From Methylomonas lenta (GTDB lineage: Bacteria; Pseudomonadota; Gammaproteobacteria; Methylococcales; Methylomonadaceae): 64,000 nt of DNA. Shown in pieces: positions 51,754 through 63,300 of the stretch; position 1 is the stretch's first letter; every line of letters begins with the position of its first letter. The notes under the pieces were generated by a model that had not been told where the DNA came from, did no database searches, and saw only the letters and a list, made by a program, of their open reading frames with translations. Made by a program: the position numbers and the translations under genes. The stretch is taken from NCBI RefSeq assembly GCF_001644015.1, contig NZ_LUUI01000092.1, positions 38,290 through 102,289 on the forward strand, in the 5' to 3' direction.

Positions 51754-52197
51754 ATGGGTCTTTTCAATTTTGTACGTGACATAGGCAAAAAAGTATTTGG
51801 CAGCGAAGAAGAAGCTCCGCTGGCTTTGGAAAATTTCATTAATGCTGATAACCCCGGCCTAGATAACATGAAAATCACTGTTGAAGATGGCGAAGCCACT
51901 TTGACGGGTGAAGCATCTTCTGCATCAGCCCTAGAAAAAGCAGTGTTGATGATAGGCAATGTATTAGGAATAGCAGATGTCAACGCCACCAGCGTCGTCA
52001 TTAAAGACGGTAGTCAGGTAGGACAGGATGATGAGTTTTATGTGATCCAAAAAGGCGATACCTTATGGAAAATTGCTGAACAAACCTACGGCAACGGCTC
52101 CAAATACACTAAAATTGTTGAAGTAAATCTGGAAGTCATCAAAAACGCCGACCTTATTTTTCCAGGTCAAAAAATACGCATTCCCAAAAACATATAA
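51754..52197 (+). CDS. BON-LysM protein (Kbp/YgaU-like)
   Basis: This 147-residue protein has an N-terminal helix (MGLFNFVRDIGKKVFG), a BON domain (about 30-85; ITVEDGEATLTGEASSASAL) and a C-terminal LysM (about 97-146; FYVIQKGDTLWKIAEQTYGN). E. coli Kbp of this architecture binds potassium ions in the cytoplasm. AGGAG sits ten bases upstream of the ATG. It is followed after 14 bases by the DUF937 gene. Confidence 0.9.
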   Translation: MGLFNFVRDIGKKVFGSEEEAPLALENFINADNPGLDNMKITVEDGEATLTGEASSASALEKAVLMIGNVLGIADVNATSVVIKDGSQVGQDDEFYVIQKGDTLWKIAEQTYGNGSKYTKIVEVNLEVIKNADLIFPGQKIRIPKNI

Positions 52198-52211
52198 GCG
52201 GGGTCTTAACC

Positions 52212-52688
52212 ATGAATTCGAATGATCTTATGCAAATGGGAGCTCAGTTATTTAAGAGCCAACTGGACAACAACCGCGATGGGAACGTAGACATCACCGA
52301 GATAAGCTCGGCTTTGAATAGCCTGTTTTCAGCCGGTCAATCTCAAAGCAATAGTGGAGCCGGCGGCTTGGCTGGAATAATTTCAGGCATGCAAAGTAGT
52401 GGCAATTCCGATCTTTTATCCTTAGCGGCTTCCTGGTTAGGTAGTGGCACAAATAAGCCGGTTTCCGGCAATCAATTAGAGCAAATATTTGGTGAGGATA
52501 AAATTTCTGCATTTTCGCAACAACTGGGTATTAGCCAGGAACAGGCTTTAAGCGGCTTACAAGCCACAGTTCCGGATGTGGTCGATAAAGCCTCTCCTAG
52601 CGGTAACATTGATTTAAACGCAATGCTGGACTCCATCGGCGGTATTCAAGGCGCTCTAAATATGGCGGGCAAATTTTTTGCAAAATAA
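52212..52688 (+). CDS. DUF937 (YidB-like) protein
   Basis: This 158-residue protein has an EF-hand-like loop near the start (DNNRDGNVDITEI, residues 19-31) and Gly/Ser-rich repeats. A YidB/DUF937 C-terminal part follows (LEQIFGEDKISAFSQQLGIS, QALSGLQATVPDVVDKASPS). No signal peptide is present. DUF937 proteins have no agreed function. It forms a probable two-gene operon with the BON-LysM gene. Confidence 0.85.
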   Translation: MNSNDLMQMGAQLFKSQLDNNRDGNVDITEISSALNSLFSAGQSQSNSGAGGLAGIISGMQSSGNSDLLSLAASWLGSGTNKPVSGNQLEQIFGEDKISAFSQQLGISQEQALSGLQATVPDVVDKASPSGNIDLNAMLDSIGGIQGALNMAGKFFAK

Positions 52689-52838
52689 TCCTATTCAGAA
52701 CTGTATGTATGCAACAACATGAGGTAATTGCGCTTGCGCCGAATGATCCGATAAGTCGATAAACCCTTGCTTGGCTAGTGATATGGTTGGAAATAACATC
52801 CCGAAATCCAAGCGCATCGTTCCTACGCTTCACGTCAC

Positions 52839-52986
52839 TGCCATTAAGTTAAGGAAGAACAATCCCTTCTCCCTCCGGGAGAAGGTTAGGATGAGGGGAT
52901 TAAATAAAGCTTTTTTGCCTTATTATAAATCTCCTCTCCCCAACCCTCTCCAGCAGGAGAGGGAGCTTTTTCTTAACTTAATGGCA
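52839..52986 (+). mobile_element. 148-bp MITE, copy 3
   Basis: Plus orientation, same ends and internal hairpins as the other copies. Diverged direct repeats flank it (ACGCTTCACGT left, ACGCGCCGCGT right). The 58 bases to its left (52781-52838) are almost identical to the flank of copy 1, so a unit of about 206 bases is shared between those two loci. Confidence 0.9.
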
Positions 52987-53159
52987 TTGACGCGCCGCGT
53001 GGTAACCATAGGAGGAAGTTAATTTTGGCGAAATCCTAAGCTGTTAGCCCTGCTATTATTCGGCAGCTCTGCTTCTGCCTTTTTGGTCGGTCGCAAGGTT
53101 TAACTTAGACATCAGCATCAACCCATATTGGGCTGATGCTGATTGCACTAATATGACGA

Positions 53160-53570
53160 TCAATGTTGCCCCGGTTCCAGTTTCACCCCACGCCGCTCGT
53201 ACGTCACATAAGCTTGAATGGCGATCATTTTCGGATCATCCGCCGCCAAGGGTTGACCTTCCAAAGGATTACGCAAACACCAGTTGATCATCTCCCACAA
53301 CGGAATCACCTTGCCTATTTGCTTTTGGAACTTAGGATAGGTTTCTGGATGAGTATTTGCAGCATTCGGGTGGCACTGGGCGCAGGCGACGCCATTGCTG
53401 CCTAGCGTCGGACTAGTCCACAACGCCCTACCCTGCTTCACCACATCCATAAATTGTTGCTGCCAGCGCTGTTCGTCTTCCTGGGTAAATTCATCCGCAA
53501 GTGCCAGATTAATACTGCTTGCCAAACAGATGCAGACCAGCCCCTTGATCATCGTTTTAAATGTCAACAT
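53160..53570 (-). CDS. Periplasmic c-type cytochrome
   Basis: This 136-residue protein has a signal peptide (cleavage near ALA-DEF) and one haem site CAQCH, followed by AANTHPETYPKFQKQIGKVI and the helix MINWCLRNPLEG. It is similar in layout to the small SoxA-like monohaem cytochromes. Third gene of the peroxidase-phosphoesterase-cytochrome operon, 12 bases after the second gene. Likely an electron partner of the dihaem peroxidase. Confidence 0.88.
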   Translation of the reverse strand: MLTFKTMIKGLVCICLASSINLALADEFTQEDEQRWQQQFMDVVKQGRALWTSPTLGSNGVACAQCHPNAANTHPETYPKFQKQIGKVIPLWEMINWCLRNPLEGQPLAADDPKMIAIQAYVTYERRGVKLEPGQH

Positions 53571-53582
53571 ATTGCTCTCCTG

Positions 53583-54659
53583 TTAATAGTGGCGCTGCGG
53601 ATCGATACGTGCTTTTTCGGCTTGATAATCCTGGTCTTCCGGATGTTTGTTGGCTTTACTAAAACGCACTACCCGGTCTTTGTTGTTATACAAGGTAAAG
53701 TTTAAATCGACATTGCCGTTGGCTAGATTGACAAATTGCCAACCGGTAGCATCACGATCGAAGAACGGATCGGCGCGGTTCATTGGCACCGTCAACTTGG
53801 GTAGATACTGTTCGGCTTGCGCGTAGGATTGCGGATAAGGCCAGGGCCAAGCAGTGGCCATCACCGAATTAAAGCTGATGTTGCCGATCTGGTTATATTG
53901 AATCTGATGCACGTGACCATAGATCACCGAGACTTTTTTGTACGGTTTCAGCAAGGCTTGAATTTGTTCTGCATCTTCGGTCCAGAAATTCCAACCCTTG
54001 TAGATTTTTTGCAGCGGCGAATGGGAGAACACCACAATCGGCGTGTCCTTATTAACCTTGGTCAAATCCTGTTTCAGCCACTTGCGCTGCTCTTCACCGA
54101 CCATGAAAGGCGAGCCGTTTGGGTTATCCAGGCCGGCCATTTCCAGCATACGTTGTTCGGCGGTCGGCCAGCGCTTATAGGTCCAATCGTCGTAAGTACG
54201 GATGCTATTCAAGACAATAAAATGCACGCCTTTGTGATCAAAACTGTAATACTGCGGACCAAACAATTTTTCCCAATAAGCCCCCAGATCCAAATAGTAA
54301 TCGTGCTCACCCATCACGTATTTCAGCGGCTGCTTTAATGCCGACATGATTTCCGCACCATGATCCAATTCTGCCTGACTGCCCAATTGCGCCAGGTCGC
54401 CACCAAACATGACAAAATCCGGTTTTGGCGTCAGTAAGTTGGCTTCTGCCACAGCCCGCTTTAATCCCATGTCCCAGTTGCGCACAAAACGATTACCTTT
54501 TATGTGCTGTATATGTGCATCAGAAATATAGGCAAAAGTAAAATTCTGGCTGGATTCTGCAAAAGCCAACTCCACCAGACTGATAGGCAACGTACTCCCC
54601 AACGCCACTAGACCGCCAGTCTTCAGAAACTGGCGACGGCTTTGATTGATGTTACTCAT
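53583..54659 (-). CDS. Tat-exported metallophosphoesterase
   Basis: This 358-residue protein has a twin-arginine signal (SRRQFLKTGG) and a calcineurin-like fold with the five metal motifs: ISDAHIQ, GGDLAQLG, GEHDYYLD (Glu replacing the usual Asn of GNHD), VVFSHSPLQ and YGHVHQIQ. The substrate is not known. The start overlaps the MauG-type gene by eight bases. Export through Tat puts it in the periplasm with the two cytochrome-type proteins encoded beside it. Confidence 0.9.
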   Translation of the reverse strand: MSNINQSRRQFLKTGGLVALGSTLPISLVELAFAESSQNFTFAYISDAHIQHIKGNRFVRNWDMGLKRAVAEANLLTPKPDFVMFGGDLAQLGSQAELDHGAEIMSALKQPLKYVMGEHDYYLDLGAYWEKLFGPQYYSFDHKGVHFIVLNSIRTYDDWTYKRWPTAEQRMLEMAGLDNPNGSPFMVGEEQRKWLKQDLTKVNKDTPIVVFSHSPLQKIYKGWNFWTEDAEQIQALLKPYKKVSVIYGHVHQIQYNQIGNISFNSVMATAWPWPYPQSYAQAEQYLPKLTVPMNRADPFFDRDATGWQFVNLANGNVDLNFTLYNNKDRVVRFSKANKHPEDQDYQAEKARIDPQRHY

Positions 54660-55857
54660 GACGACCTCCTGTTTGGCTATCCGCGACTTGGGTTTTGGGG
54701 TAGTAGTCGCTGGTCAGGGCTTCCAAAAACGCCACCAAGTCGTCGATTTGCTTATCCAGTAAATTCAAGGGGCGGATGCCGCCGCTCAAATAAGGGTTAA
54801 CAGGCGCAGTGGCCGGCGTAACGCCGCCGTTGTTGTAATGTATCACCACCTCCTTCAAGGTTTTCAGACTACCATCGTGCATATAGGGTGCAGTCAAACT
54901 TACGTTGCGCAGGGTCGGGGTTTTGAATGCACCGATTTCACTGAGGCCATCAGTCACCGCAAACCGGCCCAGTTCGGAAGCCTTCTTATCGGTCAACACC
55001 ATTTTATCAACATCTCCGCCCTGGTTTTTAGCTGCCAAAAACGCTTCCGCCAGCCTGGGCACATCATCCTGCACTGCATTCATGCCAATACCGATATTGT
55101 GAAACCGACTGTCGGTAAACAAGGCATGATCTTGTTCAAGAGTATGACAAGATACACAGCGACCCTGCCCCAAAAACAGCTCAAAGCCCCGCTGTTGCTG
55201 TTCAGTGATGGCATTTTTATCACCTCCGAAGTAAAACCGATCAAATGGCGAATTACCTGCCACGATAGTTCGCTCAAAACTGGCTATCGCTTTGGCAACA
55301 TGATCCATCGTCAACTGTTTACCAGCCACATTAAAAACATCTTTGAACGCAGCTTGGTAAGCCGGGTCCGTGCGCACAATTTCTAAAATCGGCTCATGAC
55401 TGGGCAAGCCGGCTTCCACCGGATTGATGAAAGGCCCTTTGGACTGACCTTCCAAATCCGGTTCGCGACCATCCCAGAACTGAGATTTGTAGAACGCTGC
55501 ATTAATCACCGTTGGCGCATTGCGAGTACCGGTCAGGCCACCATGACCCACCGACACCGGCAAGTTATCGGTAAAAGCTTGGTTGTCATCATGACAAGAA
55601 GCGCAACTGATTGTGCCGTCGATGGAAAAGCGTTTGTCGTGAAATAACTTGTCACCCAGGTTAACTTTGGCAGGGGTTTGCGGGTTGTTTATCGGAATCG
55701 GAACCGCTGGCAGGCCGAGAAGAGAATTTACAACAAGAGCGTTTGCTTCAGAAGCTGGCGGGGAATTGACTGCCGACGGTGAAGGCTGTTGACTGAATAC
55801 CGCCGGACTAAAGCTAAAGACGACTGTACTGAACGTGAATAATAACAATCGGCACAT
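54652..55857 (-). CDS. Dihaem cytochrome c peroxidase (MauG/CcpA family)
   Basis: This 401-residue exported protein has two haem-binding motifs, CASCH at 85-89 and CVSCH at 234-238. The family blocks LGDKLFHDKRFSIDGTISCA, GTRNAPTVINAAFY and FKTPTLRNVSLTAPYMHDGS are present. It reduces hydrogen peroxide in the periplasm or modifies a protein partner. First gene of a three-gene operon. The signal peptide is followed by a Pro/Ser-rich linker. Confidence 0.92.
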   Translation of the reverse strand: MCRLLLFTFSTVVFSFSPAVFSQQPSPSAVNSPPASEANALVVNSLLGLPAVPIPINNPQTPAKVNLGDKLFHDKRFSIDGTISCASCHDDNQAFTDNLPVSVGHGGLTGTRNAPTVINAAFYKSQFWDGREPDLEGQSKGPFINPVEAGLPSHEPILEIVRTDPAYQAAFKDVFNVAGKQLTMDHVAKAIASFERTIVAGNSPFDRFYFGGDKNAITEQQQRGFELFLGQGRCVSCHTLEQDHALFTDSRFHNIGIGMNAVQDDVPRLAEAFLAAKNQGGDVDKMVLTDKKASELGRFAVTDGLSEIGAFKTPTLRNVSLTAPYMHDGSLKTLKEVVIHYNNGGVTPATAPVNPYLSGGIRPLNLLDKQIDDLVAFLEALTSDYYPKTQVADSQTGGRHE

Positions 55858-56227
55858 AATGGCCTCCTTGTAATTTTTATTTTTGAATAACGTCTTTCAG
55901 GATCTTAACAAACATTTACTCCATCAGATTACTCTTCTCTAATGATTTAGCAAACCTCTTGCAAAATGACTATGCAGACCTGCTAATCTGAGTAAGGATT
56001 TGGTTTGGAATAAATTCCCGAATCGGCATCACCATGCAAAACATCGTCGTTCCGGCATGACGTGCTTGGATAGCGGGAAGATATTTATGGTAAATTCCAG
56101 GCGGTACTGCAAATTGCCCTGCGTATTTTGTGCAACGACAAAGACCTGATCGCTATTAAACCTGCCATTTGCACAGGCGTTTAGGCCTACCAGACTTGGT
56201 ATTGCAATACGCAAAGACGTTGACAGT
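55858..56227. other. Intergenic region without a recognised gene
   Basis: About 370 bases upstream of the peroxidase operon. It should contain that operon's promoter (AT-rich part 55860-55990). The remainder has scattered repeat-like sequence before the 83-bp element. No frame with a credible start is seen. Confidence 0.5.
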
Positions 56228-56310
56228 GTAGGGCGGGCAACGCTTTTCTGCCCACCAATTTAAGCGCTTACCTTGATTCCGCGTGGGCACAAAAACCGTG
56301 CCCACCCTAC
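56228..56310 (+). repeat. 83-bp palindromic element, copy A
   Basis: It begins GTAGGGCGGGCAACGC and ends CGTGCCCACCCTAC. Copy B at 57034 is in the same orientation and differs at only a few positions; copy C at 40738 is inverted. The inner arms can fold as two hairpins. Confidence 0.85.
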
Positions 56311-56318
56311 CGGACTTA

Positions 56319-56843
56319 ATGGAGACAAACTTGCCAGTTGAAATAGAAACAGTATCGACGGATGAAGACATTGAATGTGTCGCTGCTCTCGCAAGAGAGA
56401 TTTGGACACATCACTACGTACAAATCATCGGTGAAGAACAAGTTGAATATATGCTGTTGAATTTTCAAAGTTCAGCTGCGATTAAATCTCAAATTGCTGA
56501 TGCTGCAGAATACTATCTCGTGAAACTAGAGAATGAGCCGGTGGGATACATCGGATTGAGCGCTGATAAGAATAAAGACAAAATGCTGCTTAGCAAGCTT
56601 TACCTAAGAAATGTCACCCGAGGAAAAGGCGCGGGTAAAGCGATATTGAATTTTGTTGAAAGCAAGTGTGTTGCGGAAAATATCTCTTTCGTTTGGCTGA
56701 CCGTTAATAAAATGAACGCTGCAGCAAATAATTGGTACAAACATCGTGGCTTTGTGGTGATAGATGAAGTCAAAAGCGATATTGGTGGCGGTTTTTTCAT
56801 GGATGACTACATCATGCAGAAGAGCATCGGAGGCAATGCATAG
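56319..56843 (+). CDS. GNAT-family N-acetyltransferase
   Basis: This protein of about 174 residues has a GNAT fold: YYLVKLENEPVGYIGLS, then MLLSKLYLRNVTRGKGAGKA, which holds the acetyl-CoA loop R-G-K-G-A-G-K, and NNWYKHRGFVVIDEV. The acceptor is unknown. The ATG at 56319 has no good ribosome-binding site. A TTG at 56331 (GGAG six bases before) is an equally likely start. The gene lies between two direct copies of an 83-bp repeat. Confidence 0.85.
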   Translation: METNLPVEIETVSTDEDIECVAALAREIWTHHYVQIIGEEQVEYMLLNFQSSAAIKSQIADAAEYYLVKLENEPVGYIGLSADKNKDKMLLSKLYLRNVTRGKGAGKAILNFVESKCVAENISFVWLTVNKMNAAANNWYKHRGFVVIDEVKSDIGGGFFMDDYIMQKSIGGNA

Positions 56844-57033
56844 GACAAGCGAAGAAAACCACCCTGTCCGCCGGAGCGGGAACCGGCATTAAATCAGCCC
56901 GCTTAGGACGCAATAAGCAACGGGCATTGCTCCGTATTTAATTTGCAAAGCAGGCAATTATGAACAAATGGATTACCGGCGAATTTGGCATCCTGGCGGA
57001 ACCTTTTTTTACTATCAATTTGTTGCAGACAGC

Positions 57034-57116
57034 GTAGGGTGGGCAACGCTTTTCTGCCCACCAATATAGAGCACTTACCTTGATTCCACGTGAGCACAAA
57101 AACCGTGCCCACCCTA
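57034..57116 (+). repeat. 83-bp palindromic element, copy B
   Basis: GTAGGGTGGGCAACGC ... CGTGCCCACCCTAC, a direct copy of element A and of the same length. The two bracket the GNAT gene at a distance of about 800 bases. Confidence 0.85.
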
Positions 57117-57153
57117 CTCGACTAATCACCGTGTTCCCACGCCGGAGCATCAA

Positions 57154-57301
57154 TGCCATTAAGTTAAGAAAAAGCTCCCTCTCCTGCTGGAGAGGGTTGG
57201 GGAGAGGAGATTTATAATAAGGCAAAAAAGCTTTATTTAATCCCCTCATCCTAACCTTCTCCCGGAGGGAGAAGGGATTGTTCTTCCTTAACTTAATGGC
57301 A
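57154..57301 (-). mobile_element. 148-bp MITE, copy 4
   Basis: Reverse orientation and flanked by the direct repeat ACGCCGGAGCAT on both sides. With the outer GTTCCC and GGGAAC this reconstructs an empty palindromic site GTTCCCACGCCGG-AGCATGGGAAC. It lies just downstream of the alpha-2-macroglobulin gene. Confidence 0.9.
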
Positions 57302-57332
57302 GTGACGCCGGAGCATGGGAACAATAACCGCA

Positions 57333-60300
57333 TCATTCCTCAACCTTAACCACATCCCCCAAGCCCCGATACAAAATCTCGGTATCGTACATGCCTTCGG
57401 CAAACACCGACGGCACTTGGTAAGTGCCGGAATTCAACGGTTTCAAACGAAACTCGAAGTATTTTTCGCCGCCATCCAGATCGCCGAACAGCACCAATCT
57501 ATCCTCTTGCACGTCGATGCAGTCCGGTTGCCACAGGGGTTTCTTGTCGATTGGCAACGATTTACGTTCGGCCAGACCGTGTTCGCTGAGGTCGATTTCG
57601 AAGCCGCCGGGGATCAGCATCACTACTGCCACATCCTGCATGGCCTGATCCGGATGCAGGGCTATGCGGATGTGCAGTTTGTCTTGTAAACCGAGGTGAT
57701 CTATGGTTTCGCCTTTATCGTTTAGCAATTGCCGATTGATGCTGAGCTTGTTGGCTATCGCGGCACTGGGCGGTGCGCGTTCGTAGCCGGTTTCGCTGAG
57801 TTGGTAATACAAGCTCCATTTACCTTCGCCGCGTATTTCCAATGGCCGGCTGGTCGGCGTCAGCAGTGCGGTTTTGATGGATTTGCCTTGCAGTTCCAAT
57901 TGCGCCAGCGGAGTGCCGGCCAGTACGGTAAAGCTTTGTTGCTGATCTTGCTCGAAACGGGTCCACAAACTGCCCAGACCCAGCAAGGCCATGGAGCCGC
58001 GGAAGGAGTTCATCCGCTGTCCGACCAAGTCCTGGCCTAGTTCCAGCAGATAACCGCCGAATTTAGGATCTTGGATATCCAGCAGCTCCGGCAGGTGTTT
58101 GCCGACCAGAAACAAATACAAGCTCAGGTCTTCCGGATTGTTTTGCATATCCTTGGGCAAGATGCCGCTGGCCTGCCATTGTCGCTGGATTTCGCCAAAA
58201 TGGCGCTCGGCATCCTGATCCAGATGATGCAGTTTGTAGGCTGCGCCGATAAAGAAGCGTGTCCGGCTGGCGATTGGTTCACCGCTGCTTTTGCTTTGCG
58301 CCTGCAAATCGGCTTCGAAAGCCCGTAGTCGTTCGGCGACATTTTGGCCGTTGCGGGCCAGCAGGTAAAAGGCATAGGCTTTAGCGTCATGCTGATCCTG
58401 GCTATATTGACGGGATTGGGCAAACTCGTCGGCATAGCTCAGCGCCCGCTGCAACATGGATTCCGGCACGTTATGGCCGCGATCCTTGGCTTCCAGCAAC
58501 ATATGGGTGGCGTACATGGAATAAAACGGCATGCCGTCATCCGACGCCGACCAATAGCCGAAACTGCCGTCATGCTTTTGCCGGGTTTGCAAGGTGTGGA
58601 TGCTGCGTTCCAACAGTTTTTGCACGTCCTTGGCCGACAAACCCAGCTCCGGATTGGCGCCCAGCACCACCGCCGGAAACGCCTGACTGGTGATTTGCTC
58701 GGTACAGCCGTACGGGTAGTTTTTCAAAAATTCCACGATGCCGCGCAAATAGGCAGCCGGGGTTAACGACAGCGCCAGTTCGGTTTGCCGCTGTTCCGGG
58801 TACATATCGCGTTGTAAATCCAATTGTCGTACTTCACCTTTACGTTGCTGATCCACGCTCAGCACGCCGCCTTGCAAGGTGGTCAGCAAAGGCTGTGACG
58901 GGCGGATACTCATTTCCTCGCTGTAAACGGCGGTTTCAGCAGCACCCGAGACCTGATAGCGCACATTCACCGGCCCCAGTTTATCCTTGACCCTGGCATG
59001 GAAACGTACCGTACCGTCCTGGCCTTGCGCCAAGCTCAGGGTTTGCGGATTGGCCGACAGCAATTCCAGCACCTCGCCGGCCACTACGCTGACTTGCAAT
59101 TCTTGTTTGCCGGCCTGCTCGCTATTATTGGCGACCAGCACGCCCATGTCGAATTCGTCGCCCGGTGCAGCCACGTAAGGCTGCTGCGGCTGAATCACAT
59201 AGGCCTGGGCGGCCACCGTATAAGATACCGGCACAGCCAGTTTACCGGCATTGACGGCCACGGCAATCACCCGAATCTTGCCGTTAAAATAATCCGGCAC
59301 CGGTATGGATAATGTATGTTCGCCAGGTTGCGCATCGATAATGCCTGACCAAAATGCCATCGGCGCTTTGTGTTTACGGGCGAAGGGATTTTTGTATTTA
59401 CCCAACTGCGCATCCTCGTCGCCGCCCGGTGTGGACAGATTATGCACCAGGGCGAAATCCGGCAGGATCAAATCCAGAATCTGATGACTCTTGACTTGCA
59501 AGGCGCGTTTACGGAAAAAATAATCCAGTGGCGTTGGGTTGCTGTAATGAGCAAATTGCAAAATACCTTCGTCGACTGCATAAATCACCAGCTTGGTGGC
59601 TTCCTTGACCTGGTAGCTGACATCCAGGTTTGTACCGGGTTGGACTTTTTCCGGCACTTTTAGGCTAACCTGTTGGGTATAACGCTGTTTGGAAATACTG
59701 AACGGCACCACTCCGTAACTGAGCGGGCTCATGTAAATTTCCCGCGAATCCAGTGAACGCACAAACGCCACCGACAGATAGGCATTGCCGCTGATGTTAT
59801 TCGGCAAGCTTATCTTCTGCGTGGAGGCCGTGGTGCTGGTCTTGAACCACTGACTGCTCAACACCCCATCCTGCTCAACGGTAATCAGGCCGGCGCCTTG
59901 ATACGGGGCGACGATTTGTACTTCCAGGCTTTCGCCGGGCTGGTATTCGGTTTTGTTCAAGGTCAGATTCAATTCGGCGTTGCGCTCAATGTTCCGGGTG
60001 ACGTTGCCGTCGCCGGCCACCGTGTAATCAACCCGATTCAAGGTTTCGCCGTCGGCATTTTTAAACAATACATAAAAACGACCTGGATTTTCGCTGGGCA
60101 GGGTAAAGTCCGCCATACCTTTGTTTAAAGTCAGTAACTCGGTTTTGCGCAATTCCTGCCGCTGCACGGATTGGTATTGATACAAGCCGTCTTCGCGCTT
60201 GACCAGGGTCGACACATAACGGATTTCGTAGATATCCGCTGTCAAAGTCTCGGTTTGGCGCGGTTGAAAATCGGCGCCCAAGGCCAGCAAACTCAGTTTG

Positions 60301-63300
60301 CGCGGACTATCCTTGGCAATGTAATCCAGGCTGCCGTCGGCTTTATAGCCCAGCAGATAAGCCTGTCTGGACACCAGCGCTGTGGCCATGGCGATAACCG
60401 AACGGCCCGAGCCTTTCTCGAAACCTTCGCCGGCCAGAGAAATCTCATAAACCGGTTCGGCGATACTGGCCAGCGGCAGATCGAAAATAGCTTCGCCTTC
60501 GGCATTGGTTTTAACTTCGCCCAAAGCTTGCGGGGTATCGGGAATGTTCTCCGGTGCCGATCTGCGGAAGCGGTAATCGCTGTAACCCGGCACCTGCCCT
60601 ACCCAAGGTCGGGCGGTCAACTCCAGTTTGGCGATATTACCTTCGGCTGCGGTGCCGAATAAATTACGCACCGTGATGCGCGCTTTTGCGCCGTCGGCAG
60701 TAATCCAGCCCTTGGCCGGTGCCGCCAGCAGTTCGGTTTTGACTTGCAAACGGTCAGGCTGGAATTCCTCCACCCGTACCCGAGTGCTGCCCAGGGATTT
60801 TTTGCTTTTATCGGCCACGATCAGTTCGATTCGATAGGTACCGGTTTTACCCGCCGTCGGACTGGTCCAGCTGATTTCCTCGAAGCCTTCGGCGCCGAAG
60901 CCTATGGTCCGGCTCCAGACTTCCTGCATTTCAGGATCGCGGATCACGGCTTTCAGCGGCAAACCGACCGGCAATGTTGACCAATCGCGCTTGCGCAAAA
61001 TCAGACCGATATTGACCGTATCGCCGGGCCGATAAATGCCGCGATCGGAAAACAAATAGGCTTGCAAGCTGTCGGCACTGTCGTGCAGACCATCAATATC
61101 GAAGCGGGACACATCCAACTGCCGGTTGTCGCGATTAAACGGCAAGAACGACAAATCGCCATCCTTTTCAGCCAGATACACGGTAGGAGTTTTTTCGGCT
61201 TTTAAACCTTCGGTGGTCGGAAAGCTGACTTGACCTTGCGCGTCGGTTTTGCCGCTGAATACCGCTACCCCGTTCATGCCCAACAGCGATACCTGCGCGC
61301 CAGCCACCGGCTGACCGCTACGGAACGACATCACGAATACAGTCTGCTTGCCGTCGGCAGCGGTTTTGGCCAGCAACCCCATGTCAGTAAGCAACACCAG
61401 TCGTTTGTCCTGATCGACTTCGTCATCGGTATCCGCATCGCAACCATTTTGTTCCGAGCCGCCCGCTTCGCTTTCAGCATTTGCCTGGTTTTCGTCGGCG
61501 TTGTCATCGGCCGCCTCCAAACTCTGACAATTCTCGGCCGGCTCGGGCTTTTTCTCAGCCACAGACAGGATAAACAAACCGCGCGGCGGATAGCCGTTAT
61601 TTTTGCTAAAGCGGGCAAAATCCACTGCAAAATACTGCCGCTGCATATCCTGGCCGGCCGGCAAAATCTCGTCGTAACTGAATTTTTCAGCAAAATGCTC
61701 TATCGGCAAATTGAAATCCGGATTTTGGAAACTGCCGGAGGTGAACTGCACCAAATGATGCATGTTGTGCGGCAGGATGCGTTGCAATTGCACCTTGACC
61801 TGATTGATACCACGGGTGGTGACGCCGAGTTTTTTATCGCCGCTTAAACTCAGTAAAGAGCCTTCATGCAATATCTTCAACTCACGTTTATTAGCGCCCA
61901 ATTCTTTCAGATAACGGGCATCTTTGCTTAAGCGAAAACCGTCTATGCTTTCCAGACCTTTGTTCACCACAACCAGTAATTGCTTGTTCTCCGGCGCGGT
62001 GAAATTCATGTGCTGAAGGGTTTTATCCTCGCTATCGGCATCGCTCCACTTAACGGCTACCGGCGTGGCGGCTTTCAGCACTTCGGCATCGACCTGATTG
62101 GGGCTTTGCCATTCAGTCACTTCTTTTTGCGCACAAAACTTCGGCCGCTGAGGATTTTTAAGCGCGCAATCCGGCAAAATATACACCTGAACGGCATGCT
62201 CCAGCTCGGTGGGGTTTTTCAGCGGCACGGTGGTTTTCAATACGATCAGCCGCTCGATGCTGTCGTCTTCCTTAATCACGCTATTGAGTTCCAGTTCTGT
62301 GACTTGCAGGTAATCCTGCGCGCTGGGAATACTTATGCTGCTGTGGGTATCCCGCTTGCTGGGTTCGCCGCCTATAGCCGCGACTATGCTTTTGTCGAGC
62401 ACGATCTTGATTTCGCTGGGCGCAGCGCCGATTTCTATCGGTGCGGATTTCAAATAAGCCAGTTTGGGATGCTTTTCGTCGTAACTGATTTCAAAGGCCA
62501 AGGCATTATCAAAGCTTTTGGCCGGCAAGGTCCGCGACCACAGTGCGGTCTTGGCGGCCAGACTGTCGCGTTGCGGCGGATAGCTGAATGCCAGACTGGC
62601 CGTCACTCGTTTGATTTTCGGTGCTTGCGGATCGCTGTAGAGTTGCACAGAGAGGATATTTGCCGCCATCTCCGGCATATTCAGTTCGGCACTGTATTGC
62701 GGCTTTTCGAAACTCAGATTCGGGAAAGCCGCTTTTTCGACCGTCACTTGATAACGTGAACCTGGCTTCAATAAATCCGCCGATTTCGGCGTAAAGACCA
62801 AATCGGCGCCAGCCGCCGCTTCGCCATAATGCCAGCTGCCTTCGATGGCCGGACTGATGGCGATACCGGCAGTAACCGGTTTGCCGGCATTCAGCTTAGT
62901 GGCCGATTCGGTCAGCGCCTGTCCTTTTAAGGAGATCAGCAACTTATCGTCGATTCTATCGACCGCTATGCCATTAACGATTGGCGTTTGCTTGGCATCG
63001 GTTTTATCCCAATCGCTGCGTTTAAGCGGAAATTCACATTCCGCACCGTTTGCCAATTCGGCCAGTTCGACCAGTTTTGGATCGGCTGTCAGCAACTGCA
63101 CGCTGCCGGCCACAAACACCGCCTTGATACTGGAGTCTTCGGCGGGGCGCAGCAAGGGATCACTGACTGCCATGATGCGTGCCCCGTCGTCAGCATGCAT
63201 AGCAATCGCGCTGCCGTTGGCCAGAGCGGCGCTGAAAATGGGCTTGGCCAATGGATAATTCAGTTCCACTAAAAATTCCAGCGATCGACGTAACGGCGCC

